A stretch of 64,000 nucleotides of DNA from Levilactobacillus bambusae (GTDB lineage: Bacteria > Bacillota > Bacilli > Lactobacillales > Lactobacillaceae). The first letter of the stretch is position 1. Each line of letters opens with the position of its first letter. Location: contig NZ_QCXQ01000002.1 of NCBI RefSeq assembly GCF_003124125.1, positions 198,968 through 262,967 of the forward strand. The letters are read 5' to 3'. The position numbers and the translations under genes were made by a program. Of this stretch, positions 24,277 through 33,135 are shown piece by piece. A model generated the notes under the pieces. The model saw nothing but the letters and a program-made list of their open reading frames with translations, was not told where the DNA came from and searched no databases.

Positions 24277-25623
24277 TTGCAATCAACCCCAAAATCTGAA
24301 TCCCATTTGTCTAACGGTAAAGCCGCCATTCTCGGTTTTCAACACCTCCTAGCAATGTATGCCGGAGATGTCATCGTTCCCCTTATGATTGGGGGCGCCC
24401 TGCATTTTTCAGCCGCACAAATGGCGGCCTTAATATGTGCCGACATCTTTATGTGTGGAATCGCCACCTTACTTCAACTGAAGCGGACCCCGCTAACCGG
24501 GATTGCGCTCCCCGTTGTACTAGGCTGTGCCGTTCAAGCCGTTGGACCCCTAAAAACTATCGGGGCCCAATACGGACTTGGGGTCATGTACGGGTCCATC
24601 ATTGCCGCAGGAATCTTTGTTTTTCTAATTAGCGGATGGTTTGCAAAGTTAAAGTCATTTTTCCCACCTGTGGTCACGGGGTCATTAATTACGATCATTG
24701 GATTTTCCTTAGTTCCCGTGGGATTCCAAGATCTTGGCGGCGGTGATTTAGCCTCTAAATCATTTGGTGCTCCCAGCGCCCTGCTGGTTGGATTTTTTAC
24801 AATGGTTGTCATCTTGCTCTTAAATGCATATGCAAAAGGGTTTCTGAAGTCCATTTCGATCCTTGTGGGGATTCTGGCAGGTACCCTGCTTGCCGAAGCC
24901 ATGGGAATGGTATCCTTAAAATCCGTTGGTCAGGCTTCCTGGCTTCAGCTCCCCCAACCATTTCGGTTTGCCACCCCGAAATTTGAGTGGTCTTCAATCG
25001 TAACGATGATTTTAGTTTCCCTCACTACCATGATTGAATCAACGGGCGTCTTCTTCGCCCTCGGCAACATTACCGGCAAGGAAGTCAACAGTGACGACCT
25101 TAAGCGCGGGTATCGGGCTGAAGGATTGGCCGTCATTCTCGGCGGAATTTTCAATACGTTCCCCTACTCCACCTTCTCTGAAAACGTAGGAATTGTTCAA
25201 CTATCCGGGGTCAAAACTCGGCAGCCCGTTTACTATTCAGCTGTTTTCCTCATGCTCTTAGGGTTACTCCCTAAGGTGGGAGCTTTAGCCACCGCCGTTC
25301 CAACTCCCGTCCTTGGGGGCGCCATGATTGTTCTGTTCGGAATGGTCGGGGTTCAAGGCATTCGGATGCTTCAAGACGTTGACTTTCAAAATAACAATAA
25401 CTTATTAGTGGCAGCGATCTCCATTGGTTTAGGGATGGGCGTTACGGTTTACCCCCAAGTCTTTCAGGATCTCCCCACTTCAGTCCAAATCATTTTAGAT
25501 AACGGTGTTGTTATCGGTAGCTTTTCAGCTTTACTGCTCAACATTCTCCTTAACCGGCGGGCAAAGCCAGCAGTTGTGGAAGCCCAAGTTCAATCGCAAG
25601 CCGTGGAGTCTAAGTCAAAATAA
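24277..25623 (+). CDS. pbuX: NCS2 family xanthine permease
   Basis: 448 residues, 12-14 membrane segments. GFQHLLAMYAGDVIVPLMIG is the N-terminal signature of xanthine/uracil permeases; the central TMIESTGVFFALGNITG (Glu-containing) and NTFPYSTFSENVGIVQLSGV blocks form the substrate site. Proton-linked uptake of xanthine. TTG 24277 follows AGGAGG. Control by the guanine-class riboswitch fits this substrate. No xpt gene follows, unlike the Bacillus operon. Confidence 0.94.
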   Translation: MQSTPKSESHLSNGKAAILGFQHLLAMYAGDVIVPLMIGGALHFSAAQMAALICADIFMCGIATLLQLKRTPLTGIALPVVLGCAVQAVGPLKTIGAQYGLGVMYGSIIAAGIFVFLISGWFAKLKSFFPPVVTGSLITIIGFSLVPVGFQDLGGGDLASKSFGAPSALLVGFFTMVVILLLNAYAKGFLKSISILVGILAGTLLAEAMGMVSLKSVGQASWLQLPQPFRFATPKFEWSSIVTMILVSLTTMIESTGVFFALGNITGKEVNSDDLKRGYRAEGLAVILGGIFNTFPYSTFSENVGIVQLSGVKTRQPVYYSAVFLMLLGLLPKVGALATAVPTPVLGGAMIVLFGMVGVQGIRMLQDVDFQNNNNLLVAAISIGLGMGVTVYPQVFQDLPTSVQIILDNGVVIGSFSALLLNILLNRRAKPAVVEAQVQSQAVESKSK

Positions 25624-25789
25624 CAATTATGGGTTATCAGGCAACTACGCCTCGTTAAATGGGGACGACCCCATAAAGCTTTGATTTTCTTAGCCAAACG
25701 GCCCGCCAATTTCTTTGACCGAACTAAATTGCATTTTCGCCCAATCTTGGCTATGATGGGGAACGAAAACTTAGTCAGGAAGTGAGCTC

Positions 25790-26167
25790 ATGAGTTCAAA
25801 CGAGCGGTTTTATCAACCTAGTGATGCCGAAGGCGCCCTAAAAAAAGTTGAGAGCTTATTTAACAGCTATCGGAGTGCCCCACTAACTCAGGAATTAGTT
25901 GATTACCATAATAATTTGATTCATCGATTAGACACCGATCTCCAACAGGCCGCGGAAGCCGAGCATCGAACTGATTTAACGCAGGCCGCTAAGACAATGG
26001 CCTCCGCCATGCGGACCTGGCTACGAATACGAGCCTCGGGACAGCCCTTTGGCGGCCGACTGCGTCACTTTAAGTTTGTTGCCGACTCTACCGCCCCGGC
26101 GTTCAAACGAAAGGTGATTAAAAATCGCGGAACAAGCAACCATCGGGCTAGCCGGCACGGTGGTTAA
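25790..26167 (+). CDS. Uncharacterised helical protein
   Basis: 125 residues. The first 85 residues look helical with an amphipathic pattern (EGALKKVESLFNSYRSAP, LVDYHNNLIHRLDTDLQQA, TQAAKTMASAMRTWLRIR), then a basic tail (KRKVIKNRGTSNHRASRHGG) with Arg, Lys and His. No membrane segment or motif. AGGAAGTGAGCTC before ATG 25790 gives a ribosome site. I do not recognise the family. The basic tail hints at nucleic-acid or polyanion contact, which is inference. Confidence 0.6.
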   Translation: MSSNERFYQPSDAEGALKKVESLFNSYRSAPLTQELVDYHNNLIHRLDTDLQQAAEAEHRTDLTQAAKTMASAMRTWLRIRASGQPFGGRLRHFKFVADSTAPAFKRKVIKNRGTSNHRASRHGG

Positions 26168-26223
26168 CCAAAAAAGATCCCCGTTCAAACCAATTGGTTT
26201 GGACGGGGATCTTTTTTGGTTAA
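26164..26223. terminator. Bidirectional terminator, near-perfect 60-bp palindrome
   Basis: TTAACCAAAAAAGATCCCCG is mirrored at the other end as CGGGGATCTTTTTTGGTTAA; the centre CAAACCAATTGGTTTG is also palindromic and only one symmetrical base pair is mismatched. The plus-strand TAA (26165-26167) lies in the left arm and the minus-strand CsbD stop adjoins the right arm. Confidence 0.93.
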
Positions 26224-26436
26224 TTATTTATCATTTCGAACCTTGTCTTTAACATCGTCTAGGGTTTCTTCGACCCGATCCTTTGCATCCTCTAACTTTT
26301 CTTTGAGTTTACCCTTGGATTTTTCCGCTTTGCCTTGGCCTTCGCGGGCTTTATCATTCGTCACCTTACCCTCGACTTCCTTGGCTTTGCCACTAAGTTG
26401 GTCCTTTGCGCCATCAATCCGTTTATCTAAAGTCAT
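26224..26436 (-). CDS. CsbD family stress protein
   Basis: 70 residues, almost entirely charged and helical: TLDKRIDGAKDQLSGKAKEV, then EGQGKAEKSKGKLKEKLEDA. The first 45 residues match the CsbD core (VKGKxKExxG pattern); the remainder is a Lys/Glu/Asp helix of the same kind. CsbD is a small general-stress protein (sigma-B dependent in Bacillus) of unknown action. ATG 26436 is the real start, with AGGAGGG upstream; the frame extends further but that part has no ribosome site. Confidence 0.93.
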   Translation of the reverse strand: MTLDKRIDGAKDQLSGKAKEVEGKVTNDKAREGQGKAEKSKGKLKEKLEDAKDRVEETLDDVKDKVRNDK

Positions 26437-26644
26437 ATAAAATCCCTCCTTAGTTTGATTACCCATAGTATGACAAGAATTTTGACGCTTCGCAATGAAT
26501 ATGCAAGGGCTGCCAACGTTAAAATTCCAAAATAATTCGACGGGGATACCGAAAGTTTCTCTGTTCATCCCGTTAAATTATTAGTCAACTTCTCGATACT
26601 GTATCAAACTTGACCGGCACCGGATAATTGCCGAGTTTTTTGCT

Positions 26645-26672
26645 TTGCACCCCCAATTGAGCGCGCTATAAT
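26645..26672 (+). promoter_or_regulatory. Promoter of the polyamine regulator-transporter operon
   Basis: TTGCAC (26645-26650), 16-base spacer and perfect TATAAT (26667-26672). Transcription should begin about 26680. Confidence 0.75.
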
Positions 26673-26684
26673 GTAGTCTGAGGT

Positions 26685-26697
26685 AAACTTAAAGTTT
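26685..26697 (+). promoter_or_regulatory. Palindromic operator candidate for the Xre-cupin regulator
   Basis: AAACTT-A-AAGTTT is a perfect inverted repeat just downstream of the expected transcription start, in a position where the regulator would block its own operon. GAGGT and ACCTC flank it more widely. Position and symmetry are seen; the binding protein is inferred. Confidence 0.45.
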
Positions 26698-26731
26698 AGT
26701 TTTGCATAACCTCGGATTGGAGACCTTTATT

Positions 26732-27274
26732 TTGGATTTGGGACAGCAACTCCGCAACTTGCGGCTACAGAAAAACTTAACGCAGGAAGAGTTAGGTGAA
26801 CGAACTGACTTAACTAAGGGATACATTTCCCAACTTGAACATAATCAATCATCCCCGTCCATGGAGACCTTTCTAACCCTATTAAACGTTTTGGGTGAAC
26901 GCCCCGCCGATTTTTTTGCCAACCAAACAGCTGAACCAAAGGTGGTTTTTCACCCCGATGAACAAGCAGAATTTAAAAATTCAACTAAGGGCTACATAGA
27001 AAAATGGTTGGTGAAGGAATCCAATGATAATAGTATGGAACCCGTCCACATTACCTTAGCCGCAGACGGCGCCTTTAAAACGTTTGAACCATCAGCATCC
27101 GAAACCTTTATTTTAGTGACGAAGGGTAAGATTCAACTGAGACTCGGACCCAATACTTATGACGCTGCCGTCGGGGACAGCCTTTATTTTTACGCTGACC
27201 GGCAGCACCAAATTAAAAACCAATCAAAGACCACCAGTCAATTTATTCTGGTTGCAACTGCATCCTATTTATAA
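26732..27274 (+). CDS. Xre family regulator with cupin domain (PuuR-like)
   Basis: 180 residues from TTG 26732 (TTGGAG nine bases upstream). Residues 3-60 are an Xre helix-turn-helix ([40 protein letters not shown]), and 100-178 a cupin beta-barrel (HITLAADG...[14 protein letters not shown]...[17 protein letters not shown]), where a polyamine or metabolite would bind. It leads potABCD by 22 bases, the common arrangement of polyamine import operons in lactobacilli, so it most likely represses the operon when polyamines are abundant. Confidence 0.93.
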   Translation: MDLGQQLRNLRLQKNLTQEELGERTDLTKGYISQLEHNQSSPSMETFLTLLNVLGERPADFFANQTAEPKVVFHPDEQAEFKNSTKGYIEKWLVKESNDNSMEPVHITLAADGAFKTFEPSASETFILVTKGKIQLRLGPNTYDAAVGDSLYFYADRQHQIKNQSKTTSQFILVATASYL

Positions 27275-27296
27275 CCAGTCACGGAGGAGAGAGCCA

Positions 27297-28382
27297 TTGG
27301 CGAAAACAATTGTAGAACTTAAAAATGTCTCAAAGAGTTACGGGGAGACCACCATTTTAAAGCACATTAATTTAGAGCTCGAAGAGGGCAAGTTTTATAC
27401 TCTGCTGGGCCCCTCTGGTTGTGGAAAAACCACCATTTTACGTACTATTGCGGGTTTTACGGACGCCACCACCGGGGAAATCCGGTTTGACGGGCAAAAG
27501 ATAAATGACGTTCCCGCGAATAAGCGTAAGGTCAATACAGTTTTTCAGGATTACGCCCTATTTCCGCACATGTCAGTCTTTGATAACGTGGCCTTTGGAC
27601 TTGCCATCCATAAACTCGATAAAGCCGAAATTAAGCAGCGGGTGCAAGCCGCCCTCACCCTAGTCCAACTTGAGGGGTATACAAACCGGGGGATTGCTGA
27701 ATTATCCGGGGGCCAGCAACAGCGGGTTGCCATTGCCAGGGCTATTGTAATGAAACCCCGGGTCCTACTCTTAGACGAGCCCCTGTCTGCCCTTGACGCT
27801 AAGTTACGGCGCGCCATGCAAGTTGAGCTTCGCAACCTGCAACAACGGTTAGGGATTACCTTTCTATTTGTGACTCACGATCAAGAAGAGGCCTTAGCGA
27901 TGAGTGACGACATCTTCGTGATGAATAACGGAGAGATTTTGCAGAGTGGGTCGCCGGTTGATATCTATGATGAACCCGTGAACCATTTTGTGGCGGATTT
28001 CATTGGGGAAAGCAACATCTTGCCGGGACATATGATTAAGGACTACGAAGTCGAATTCGGTGGCCAAAAGTTCACCTGTTCCGATGCCGGAATGAAACCA
28101 AACGAGCCCGTTGAAGTGGTCTTGCGGCCTGAAGACCTAACAATCACCACCCCAGAAAATGGCAAACTGGTGGTGACCATTGAAACTCAGCTATTCCGCG
28201 GGGATTACTATGAAATCGTTGGTTACGATGACGATCACCATGAATGGTTAATTCATTCCATCCATTCACCTAAGGATGGCGAACGGGTGGGGTTAACCTT
28301 TGACCCCGATGATATTCACGTCATGCGCTACGGTGAAAAGGAGGCTGAATTTGAGGCCCGGCTAGATGCTTACGAAGATTAG
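27297..28382 (+). CDS. potA: Spermidine/putrescine ABC transporter ATPase
   Basis: 361 residues from TTG 27297 with GGAGGA upstream; the longer frame before it overlaps the regulator gene and is not used. Walker [10 protein letters not shown], signature [10 protein letters not shown], Walker [13 protein letters not shown], and D-loop and H-loop (FVTHDQEEA) are all present. A C-terminal TOBE domain begins near residue 240 ([10 protein letters not shown]), as in PotA. ATP hydrolysis drives PotBC import. Cotranscribed with the regulator and potB, potC, potD. Confidence 0.96.
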   Translation: MAKTIVELKNVSKSYGETTILKHINLELEEGKFYTLLGPSGCGKTTILRTIAGFTDATTGEIRFDGQKINDVPANKRKVNTVFQDYALFPHMSVFDNVAFGLAIHKLDKAEIKQRVQAALTLVQLEGYTNRGIAELSGGQQQRVAIARAIVMKPRVLLLDEPLSALDAKLRRAMQVELRNLQQRLGITFLFVTHDQEEALAMSDDIFVMNNGEILQSGSPVDIYDEPVNHFVADFIGESNILPGHMIKDYEVEFGGQKFTCSDAGMKPNEPVEVVLRPEDLTITTPENGKLVVTIETQLFRGDYYEIVGYDDDHHEWLIHSIHSPKDGERVGLTFDPDDIHVMRYGEKEAEFEARLDAYED

Positions 28383-28394
28383 GGGGGATTTGTC

Positions 28395-29216
28395 ATGCCG
28401 CATCGTCACACGAATTGGCTCTACGGAATTCCATACTGGCTGTGGATCGGCCTGTTTGTCATTGCACCCGTTGCGCTAATTATTTACCAGTCATTTTTTA
28501 ACATTGATTCTCACTTTACGTTAAACAACTATGCCACTTACTTCCATTCTGGAACGTACCTGCAAATGACGGTTAATTCCGTTTGGTACGCCCTATTAGT
28601 CACCTTTTTCACCCTATTAATCAGCTATCCAGCGGCCTACATTATGAGCCACCTCAAGCACCGGGATCTCTGGTTGCTCCTCATCATTCTGCCCACCTGG
28701 ATCAATATTTTGCTCAAGGCCTACGCCTTTATCGGCATCTTTAGTCAGGCCGGCATTGCCAACCAGTTCTTAACCCTGATTGGCATTGGCCCTAGACAGC
28801 TGCTCTTCACTAAATCGAGCTTTCTCTTCGTGGCCACCTACATCCAAATTCCGTTCATGATTCTTCCCATCTATAACGCCATTCTTGACCTCAGCCCATC
28901 ATACGTCAACGCCAGTCGGGACCTTGGTGCAACAAACTGGCAAACGTTTTGGCGGGTCATTTGGCCGCTTACCCTACCCGGCGTAAAATCCGGGATTCAA
29001 GCGGTCTTTATTCCCTCCCTGTCACTCTTTATGCTGACCCGGCTCATCGGTGGAAATAAGATCATTACCTTAGGAACCGCGATTGAGGAACACTTCCTGA
29101 CCACCATGAATTGGGGGATGGGGTCGACAATTGGGGTCGTCCTCATTATTGCAATGGTCATTATTATGATTTTTACCAATTCCGACAAACCAACGAAGGG
29201 AGATCGTCCATCATGA
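28395..29216 (+). CDS. potB: Spermidine/putrescine ABC transporter permease PotB
   Basis: 273 residues with six membrane helices. The EAA loop ASRDLGATNWQTFWRVIWPL contacts PotA. AGGGGGG lies eight bases before ATG 28395. The stop overlaps the potC start as ATGA. Confidence 0.95.
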   Translation: MPHRHTNWLYGIPYWLWIGLFVIAPVALIIYQSFFNIDSHFTLNNYATYFHSGTYLQMTVNSVWYALLVTFFTLLISYPAAYIMSHLKHRDLWLLLIILPTWINILLKAYAFIGIFSQAGIANQFLTLIGIGPRQLLFTKSSFLFVATYIQIPFMILPIYNAILDLSPSYVNASRDLGATNWQTFWRVIWPLTLPGVKSGIQAVFIPSLSLFMLTRLIGGNKIITLGTAIEEHFLTTMNWGMGSTIGVVLIIAMVIIMIFTNSDKPTKGDRPS

Positions 29217-30028
29217 AAAAACACCGTTTTTCCTGGTCCCACCTCTACCTCGTTCTGGTTTTTGCCGTTTTGTATGCGCCCATTTTATTTTTAATTGTGT
29301 ACTCCTTTAGTCAGGGAAATTCCATGGATCATTTTCACGGATTTACGTTGCAGCACTACCAGGAACTCTTTGACGATCGACGGATGATTGTCATTGTCAT
29401 TAACACCATGCTGATTGCCCTATTATCCGCCCTGATTTCAACCTTAATTGGGACCCTCGGCGCCCTGCAGATTGACAAAACGACAAATAAGCTCACGCGG
29501 GGAACGATTTTATCCCTCAACAATATTTTGATGGTTTCTCCCGACGTGATTATCGGAGCGAGTTTTCTGATTTTCTTCACCCGGTTTCACATTGGGTTAG
29601 GATTTTGGACCGTTTTACTCAGCCACATTGCGTTTGAAATTCCGATCGTCGTTCTCATGGTTTTACCCCGCCTATCCGAAATGAGCGGTACCATGCTCGA
29701 TGCAGCAGAGGATTTAGGGGCCACTAATTGGCAGATGCTTTCCCGGGTTATTCTGCCCTTTATTTCACCGGGGATTTTTGCCGGATTCTTTATGGCCTTA
29801 ACCTACTCGTTAGATGACTTTGCCGTCACCTTCTTCGTAACGGGGAATGGATTTTCAACCCTTTCCGTTGAAATTTATAGTCGGGCCCGGCAGGGAATCA
29901 GCCTAGAGATTAACGCCTTATCCGGGTTAATGTTTATTTTTGCCCTGGGTCTGATTGTGGGTTACTACTTCATCCAGCAGGCCAATCAGCATCGGCTCCA
30001 AAAGCACCAAAAATCGGGGGCGGTTTAA
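29213..30028 (+). CDS. potC: Spermidine/putrescine ABC transporter permease PotC
   Basis: 271 residues, six membrane helices; the EAA loop is AAEDLGATNWQMLSRVILPF. Start ATG 29213 overlaps the potB stop and follows GGGAGATCG, so the longer frame from 29111 is not real. TYSLDDFAVTFFVTGNG is characteristic of PotC. Confidence 0.95.
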   Translation: MKKHRFSWSHLYLVLVFAVLYAPILFLIVYSFSQGNSMDHFHGFTLQHYQELFDDRRMIVIVINTMLIALLSALISTLIGTLGALQIDKTTNKLTRGTILSLNNILMVSPDVIIGASFLIFFTRFHIGLGFWTVLLSHIAFEIPIVVLMVLPRLSEMSGTMLDAAEDLGATNWQMLSRVILPFISPGIFAGFFMALTYSLDDFAVTFFVTGNGFSTLSVEIYSRARQGISLEINALSGLMFIFALGLIVGYYFIQQANQHRLQKHQKSGAV

Positions 30029-31099
30029 ATGAAAAAATTAACGATGACGATCATTGCCATATTAGTGACGTGCGGTCTCCTTGCCTTTTCTGGCAACCGA
30101 CTCCAAGCGAGCTCGGGCGAGTCCGGGGCTAAAGTCCTCAACCTTTACAACTGGGGGGACTACATTGATCCCACGCTTATCACCAAGTTTGAAAAGCAAA
30201 CGGGATACCACGTCAACGTCGAAACCTTCGATAGCAACGAAGCCATGTTTACGAAAATTAAGCAGGGGGGCACCAACTATGACCTAACGGTACCCTCCGA
30301 ATACATGATTGAAAAGATGAAGGCCAGTCACCTGTTAGTTCCGTTAGATCAGTCCCGGCTGCACGGGATGGCTAACTTTGACCCCCGCTTTCTCAACCAA
30401 TCGTTTGATCGGCATAATACGTACTCCATCCCCTACTTTTGGGGAACGCTAGGTATTATTTACAATGATCAGAAAATCAAGCCCGGCAGTGTCACCCACT
30501 GGAACCAACTTTGGCAATCGAAGTACCGCGACGATATTATGCTAATCGATTCCGCCAGGGACGTCATGGGATTTTCATTAATCTCCCAGGGTCAATCCGT
30601 TAACACCACTAACTCCGCAAAGTTGGAAGCAGCCAAGAACAAGCTGGATCGACTATCCCCGAACGTGAAAGCCATCGTTGCGGATGAAATTAAAATGTAC
30701 ATGGTTGACGATGAAGCCCCCCTAGCCGTTGATTGGTCTGGTGAAGCCTCTGAAATGCTCGCCAAGAACGATCACCTTCATTACGTGGTACCGGAAGAGG
30801 GCAGTAATTTGTGGTTTGATAACCTGGTCATTCCTAAAACGGCAAAGCACTATGATGCGATCTACGCCTTCCTCAACTTTATGATGGAACCTAAGAACGC
30901 TGCCCAAAACGCGGAATACATTGGTTATGCCACCCCCAACCAAAAGGCTAAGGCCTTACTGCCTAAGTCCATCCGGGATGACCGCCAGTTCTACCCCGAC
31001 CAAAAAACGCTCTCCCACCTGGAGGTCTATCAGGACCTCTCACCGGATAAGGTTGGCGAATATAACGACCTCTACCTTGAGTTCAAGATGCACCACTAG
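30029..31099 (+). CDS. potD: Polyamine-binding protein PotD
   Basis: 356 residues. Signal-like N-terminus MKKLTMTIIAILVTCGLLAF without a proper lipobox (the Cys is preceded by V-T), so it may remain anchored by an uncleaved helix. LNLYNWGDYIDP begins the periplasmic-binding fold; EMLAKNDHLHYVVPEEGSNL and YNDLYLEFKMH complete it. Residues such as the Trp and Asp in the NWGDY stretch usually contact the polyamine. Starts directly after the potC stop. Possibly spermidine preferring, judged only from the family. Confidence 0.94.
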   Translation: MKKLTMTIIAILVTCGLLAFSGNRLQASSGESGAKVLNLYNWGDYIDPTLITKFEKQTGYHVNVETFDSNEAMFTKIKQGGTNYDLTVPSEYMIEKMKASHLLVPLDQSRLHGMANFDPRFLNQSFDRHNTYSIPYFWGTLGIIYNDQKIKPGSVTHWNQLWQSKYRDDIMLIDSARDVMGFSLISQGQSVNTTNSAKLEAAKNKLDRLSPNVKAIVADEIKMYMVDDEAPLAVDWSGEASEMLAKNDHLHYVVPEEGSNLWFDNLVIPKTAKHYDAIYAFLNFMMEPKNAAQNAEYIGYATPNQKAKALLPKSIRDDRQFYPDQKTLSHLEVYQDLSPDKVGEYNDLYLEFKMHH

Positions 31100-31143
31100 G
31101 TCATTCCCGGGGATTGCGCTAAAATAAGGTTGAGGTGATTAAC

Positions 31144-31506
31144 GTGAGTAAAAACGAACGACAAGAGCGCGATAAAGTAATCGTGGATATGAATGATTTC
31201 TTAATGGATTATGCCGGGCGCAAGTTCGGTCGGACTCCCGGCTTGGCCCAGCGTGTATACGATGCGGGTAAGAATGATCTTACGGGATTGGATACCCTTT
31301 TTGAAGATGACGGGGTCGGCCGTCGAACCAAGTACCTCGAAATTGCGGCCGGTAACGTACGCAATATGAATGACGAAAGAAATGGCGTTGATAGCCAGCC
31401 ATTAACGGATGATAATATTCGTGATCGTTCCCAGGCCCTAGCAGAAGAAGCCATGGCCTACTTAGGGGGTCATACCACTGATTTTGATCGGTGGGAAGAT
31501 GACTAA
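31144..31506 (+). CDS. Uncharacterised acidic protein
   Basis: 120 residues from GTG 31144, where GAGGTGATT lies just upstream. The start of the frame at 31135 has no separate ribosome site. Rich in Asp, Arg, Glu and Asn: KNERQERDKVIVDMNDFLMD, RKFGRTPGLAQRVYDAGKND, DERNGVDSQPLTDDNIRDRS. Probably helical and soluble. No known domain. Expressed independently after the pot operon, or as its last gene by read-through, since no terminator lies between them. Confidence 0.6.
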   Translation: MSKNERQERDKVIVDMNDFLMDYAGRKFGRTPGLAQRVYDAGKNDLTGLDTLFEDDGVGRRTKYLEIAAGNVRNMNDERNGVDSQPLTDDNIRDRSQALAEEAMAYLGGHTTDFDRWEDD

Positions 31507-31546
31507 CTCAGTCCCAGGCCGAAACATAACCCATTACAACCACGCC

Positions 31547-31602
31547 AAATAGGATGATGACCACGTTCGATTGTACGATCGGACTGAGTCATCATCCTAT
31601 TT
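31547..31602. terminator. Terminator hairpin, second member of the AATAGG family
   Basis: AAATAGGATGATGAC pairs exactly with GTCATCATCCTATTT, loop with GTTCGATTGTACGATCG. Left flank ACCACGCCAAATAGG resembles that at 20186. Convergent genes on either side. Confidence 0.85.
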
Positions 31603-31652
31603 ATTTTATGGGTTAGTGTCGGTACCGTTAGGGGATTAAACTGCTAAAAGTT

Positions 31653-31853
31653 TCACGCCCTGATATAGGCAGCCTGCATCTGTACCCCTACGATTTTCAT
31701 GATTAACTCAATCATTTGATCGGGCATGTAAGTTGCCGCATCTAATTCCGCATCCTGATGATTAATCTTAATAATCCGGGTCCCTGCTACCTTGAGTTGA
31801 ACCCCAAATTGAGCCGCCACCTGAACTAATTTTTGAACTTGAACTTCCGACAA
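31653..31853 (-). CDS. Small uncharacterised protein
   Basis: 66 residues from TTG 31853, with GGAGATGAC upstream. Sequence is a helix (SEVQVQKLVQVAAQFGVQL), a two-strand hairpin (KVAGTRIIKINHQDAELDA) and a final helix. No cysteine, membrane segment or motif. It overlaps only upstream non-coding sequence of the SDR gene. Unknown function; I cannot place it in a family. Confidence 0.5.
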   Translation of the reverse strand: MSEVQVQKLVQVAAQFGVQLKVAGTRIIKINHQDAELDAATYMPDQMIELIMKIVGVQMQAAYIRA

Positions 31854-31973
31854 AGTGAGTCATCTCCACTAATATTTTTATTTAATGTACCACAAAAGTC
31901 CCCATCCTTGACCCCCCTGTTAAAAAACGCTAACTTAAAACTAGATTTAAAAAAGTTAAGGGGGAAACACAAC

Positions 31974-32705
31974 ATGACCATTAAAGATAAAGTCGTTATC
32001 GTTACCGGTGCATCCAGTGGCATTGGCGAAGCCACCGTACGTAAATTGGCTCAAGAAGGGGCCCGACTAGTGATTGGCGCACGCTCTGAAGACAAACTGG
32101 AAGACTTAGCCCAACAACTCATCCCAGCAGAAATCGTGACCCGCGTCACTGATGTACGGGTTCGTAAGGACGTTGAAGCCCTTGCAGCACTGGCACTGAG
32201 CCAATTTGGCCGGATCGATGTGATCTTTAATAATGCCGGCATCATGCCCGTTTCCCGGTTAGATGAGTTTAAGACTAACGAATGGAACGACATGGTGGAC
32301 ACGAATATTAAGGGAGTCCTAAACGGGATCGCCTCGGTCTTGCCAACCATGGAAAAACAGCGGTCGGGTCAAATCATCACAACCGATTCCGTCGCTGGTC
32401 ACATCGTTCACGAAGGAACCGCCGTTTATGCGGGCACCAAGTTTGCAGTCCAAGCCATTATGGACGGCCTACGTCAGGAAGAAGCAGCCTTCAATATCCA
32501 GACCACCATGATTTCACCCGGTGTCGTTAATACCAACCTCTACCAAACCATCTCAGACGATAAAACCCGACAGGCCACCCAAAAGAGCGAGGCCAAGGGA
32601 ATTCCTGCCGAGGACGTGGCTGACGCCGTTGCGTACGCCATTGATTCACCAGCTGGAACCAGCATCAACGAAATTTTGATGCGCCCAACGTGGCAAGTTA
32701 TGTAA
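31974..32705 (+). CDS. SDR family oxidoreductase
   Basis: 243 residues from ATG 31974, behind AAGGGGGAAA. VVIVTGASSGIGEATVRKL is the NAD(P)-binding motif, NNAGIM follows near residue 85, Ser near 138, and YAGTKFAV contains the catalytic Tyr-x-x-x-Lys. A classical short-chain dehydrogenase; arginine in GARSEDKL suggests NADP use. Substrate not known. Terminator at 32730. Confidence 0.92.
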   Translation: MTIKDKVVIVTGASSGIGEATVRKLAQEGARLVIGARSEDKLEDLAQQLIPAEIVTRVTDVRVRKDVEALAALALSQFGRIDVIFNNAGIMPVSRLDEFKTNEWNDMVDTNIKGVLNGIASVLPTMEKQRSGQIITTDSVAGHIVHEGTAVYAGTKFAVQAIMDGLRQEEAAFNIQTTMISPGVVNTNLYQTISDDKTRQATQKSEAKGIPAEDVADAVAYAIDSPAGTSINEILMRPTWQVM

Positions 32706-32729
32706 ATCAAAATTGATTAGTAACATTAT

Positions 32730-32769
32730 GTTAAACAGGGACCGGCGAATTCGCTGGTCCCTGTTTAAC
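32730..32769. terminator. Terminator after SDR gene, near-perfect 40-bp palindrome
   Basis: GTTAAACAGGGACC pairs with GGTCCCTGTTTAAC around GGCGAATTCGCT. It can also stop the PspC gene from the other strand. Confidence 0.88.
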
Positions 32770-32787
32770 AGTTTAATGGGCCATCTG

Positions 32788-32958
32788 TTAATTTAAATAC
32801 TGATCTCGTGGCATAACACACCATAAAATAAGGTAAAGACCAAACCAGCCGGCCACCAAAAAGTTGATCCGCACTAAAGTTGATGAAATCCCCCAGACCG
32901 TTGCTAAACCACCACAAACCCCTGAGATTACCCTATCCTTGTTCGACTTTGCTATCAT
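32788..32958 (-). CDS. Mini PspC-domain protein
   Basis: 56 residues, too short for many gene callers. KDRVISGVCGGLATVWGISS, then TLVRINF and YLILWCVMP is the PspC domain (phage shock protein C): basic start, GVCGGLA, one long hydrophobic helix, ending in a Pro. RBS GGAGG before ATG 32958. It has nothing after the membrane helix, unlike longer PspC or LiaG proteins. A single-helix envelope-stress factor is likely. The promoter TCGACA-17-TATAAT (33079-33051) precedes it. Confidence 0.85.
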   Translation of the reverse strand: MIAKSNKDRVISGVCGGLATVWGISSTLVRINFLVAGWFGLYLILWCVMPRDQYLN

Positions 32959-33050
32959 TATTTTTTATCCTCCCCCGAGACACATTAGGTTGTACGGCAC
33001 TACGCGTTTAATCACGATCAACAATCTCTTCTTCCACGTTTAGCCAGCCC

Positions 33051-33079
33051 ATTATACGGAATTCATCCGACATTGTCGA
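33051..33079 (-). promoter_or_regulatory. Promoter of the mini PspC gene
   Basis: On the minus strand TCGACA (33079-33074), 17-base spacer and TATAAT (33056-33051). It also lies in a 21-codon open stretch, which I regard as chance. Confidence 0.65.
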
Positions 33080-33135
33080 TCATCACTTTTCTGCGAGCCC
33101 TTGCTTTCCAGCTTACCGTCAATAGCTTCGGAAAC

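Noticed and set aside
25624-25790. Basic open frame on the minus strand in the gap after pbuX
   Set aside because: No start codon or ribosome site; it continues into antisense of pbuX. Seen as chance.
26702-26731. TTG 26702 as start of the Xre-cupin gene
   Set aside because: TTG 26732 has a TTGGAG ribosome site at nine bases; the earlier one does not.
33041-33106. 21-codon ORF on the minus strand (MSDEFRIMGW...)
   Set aside because: It contains the promoter elements of the PspC gene and has no ribosome site.
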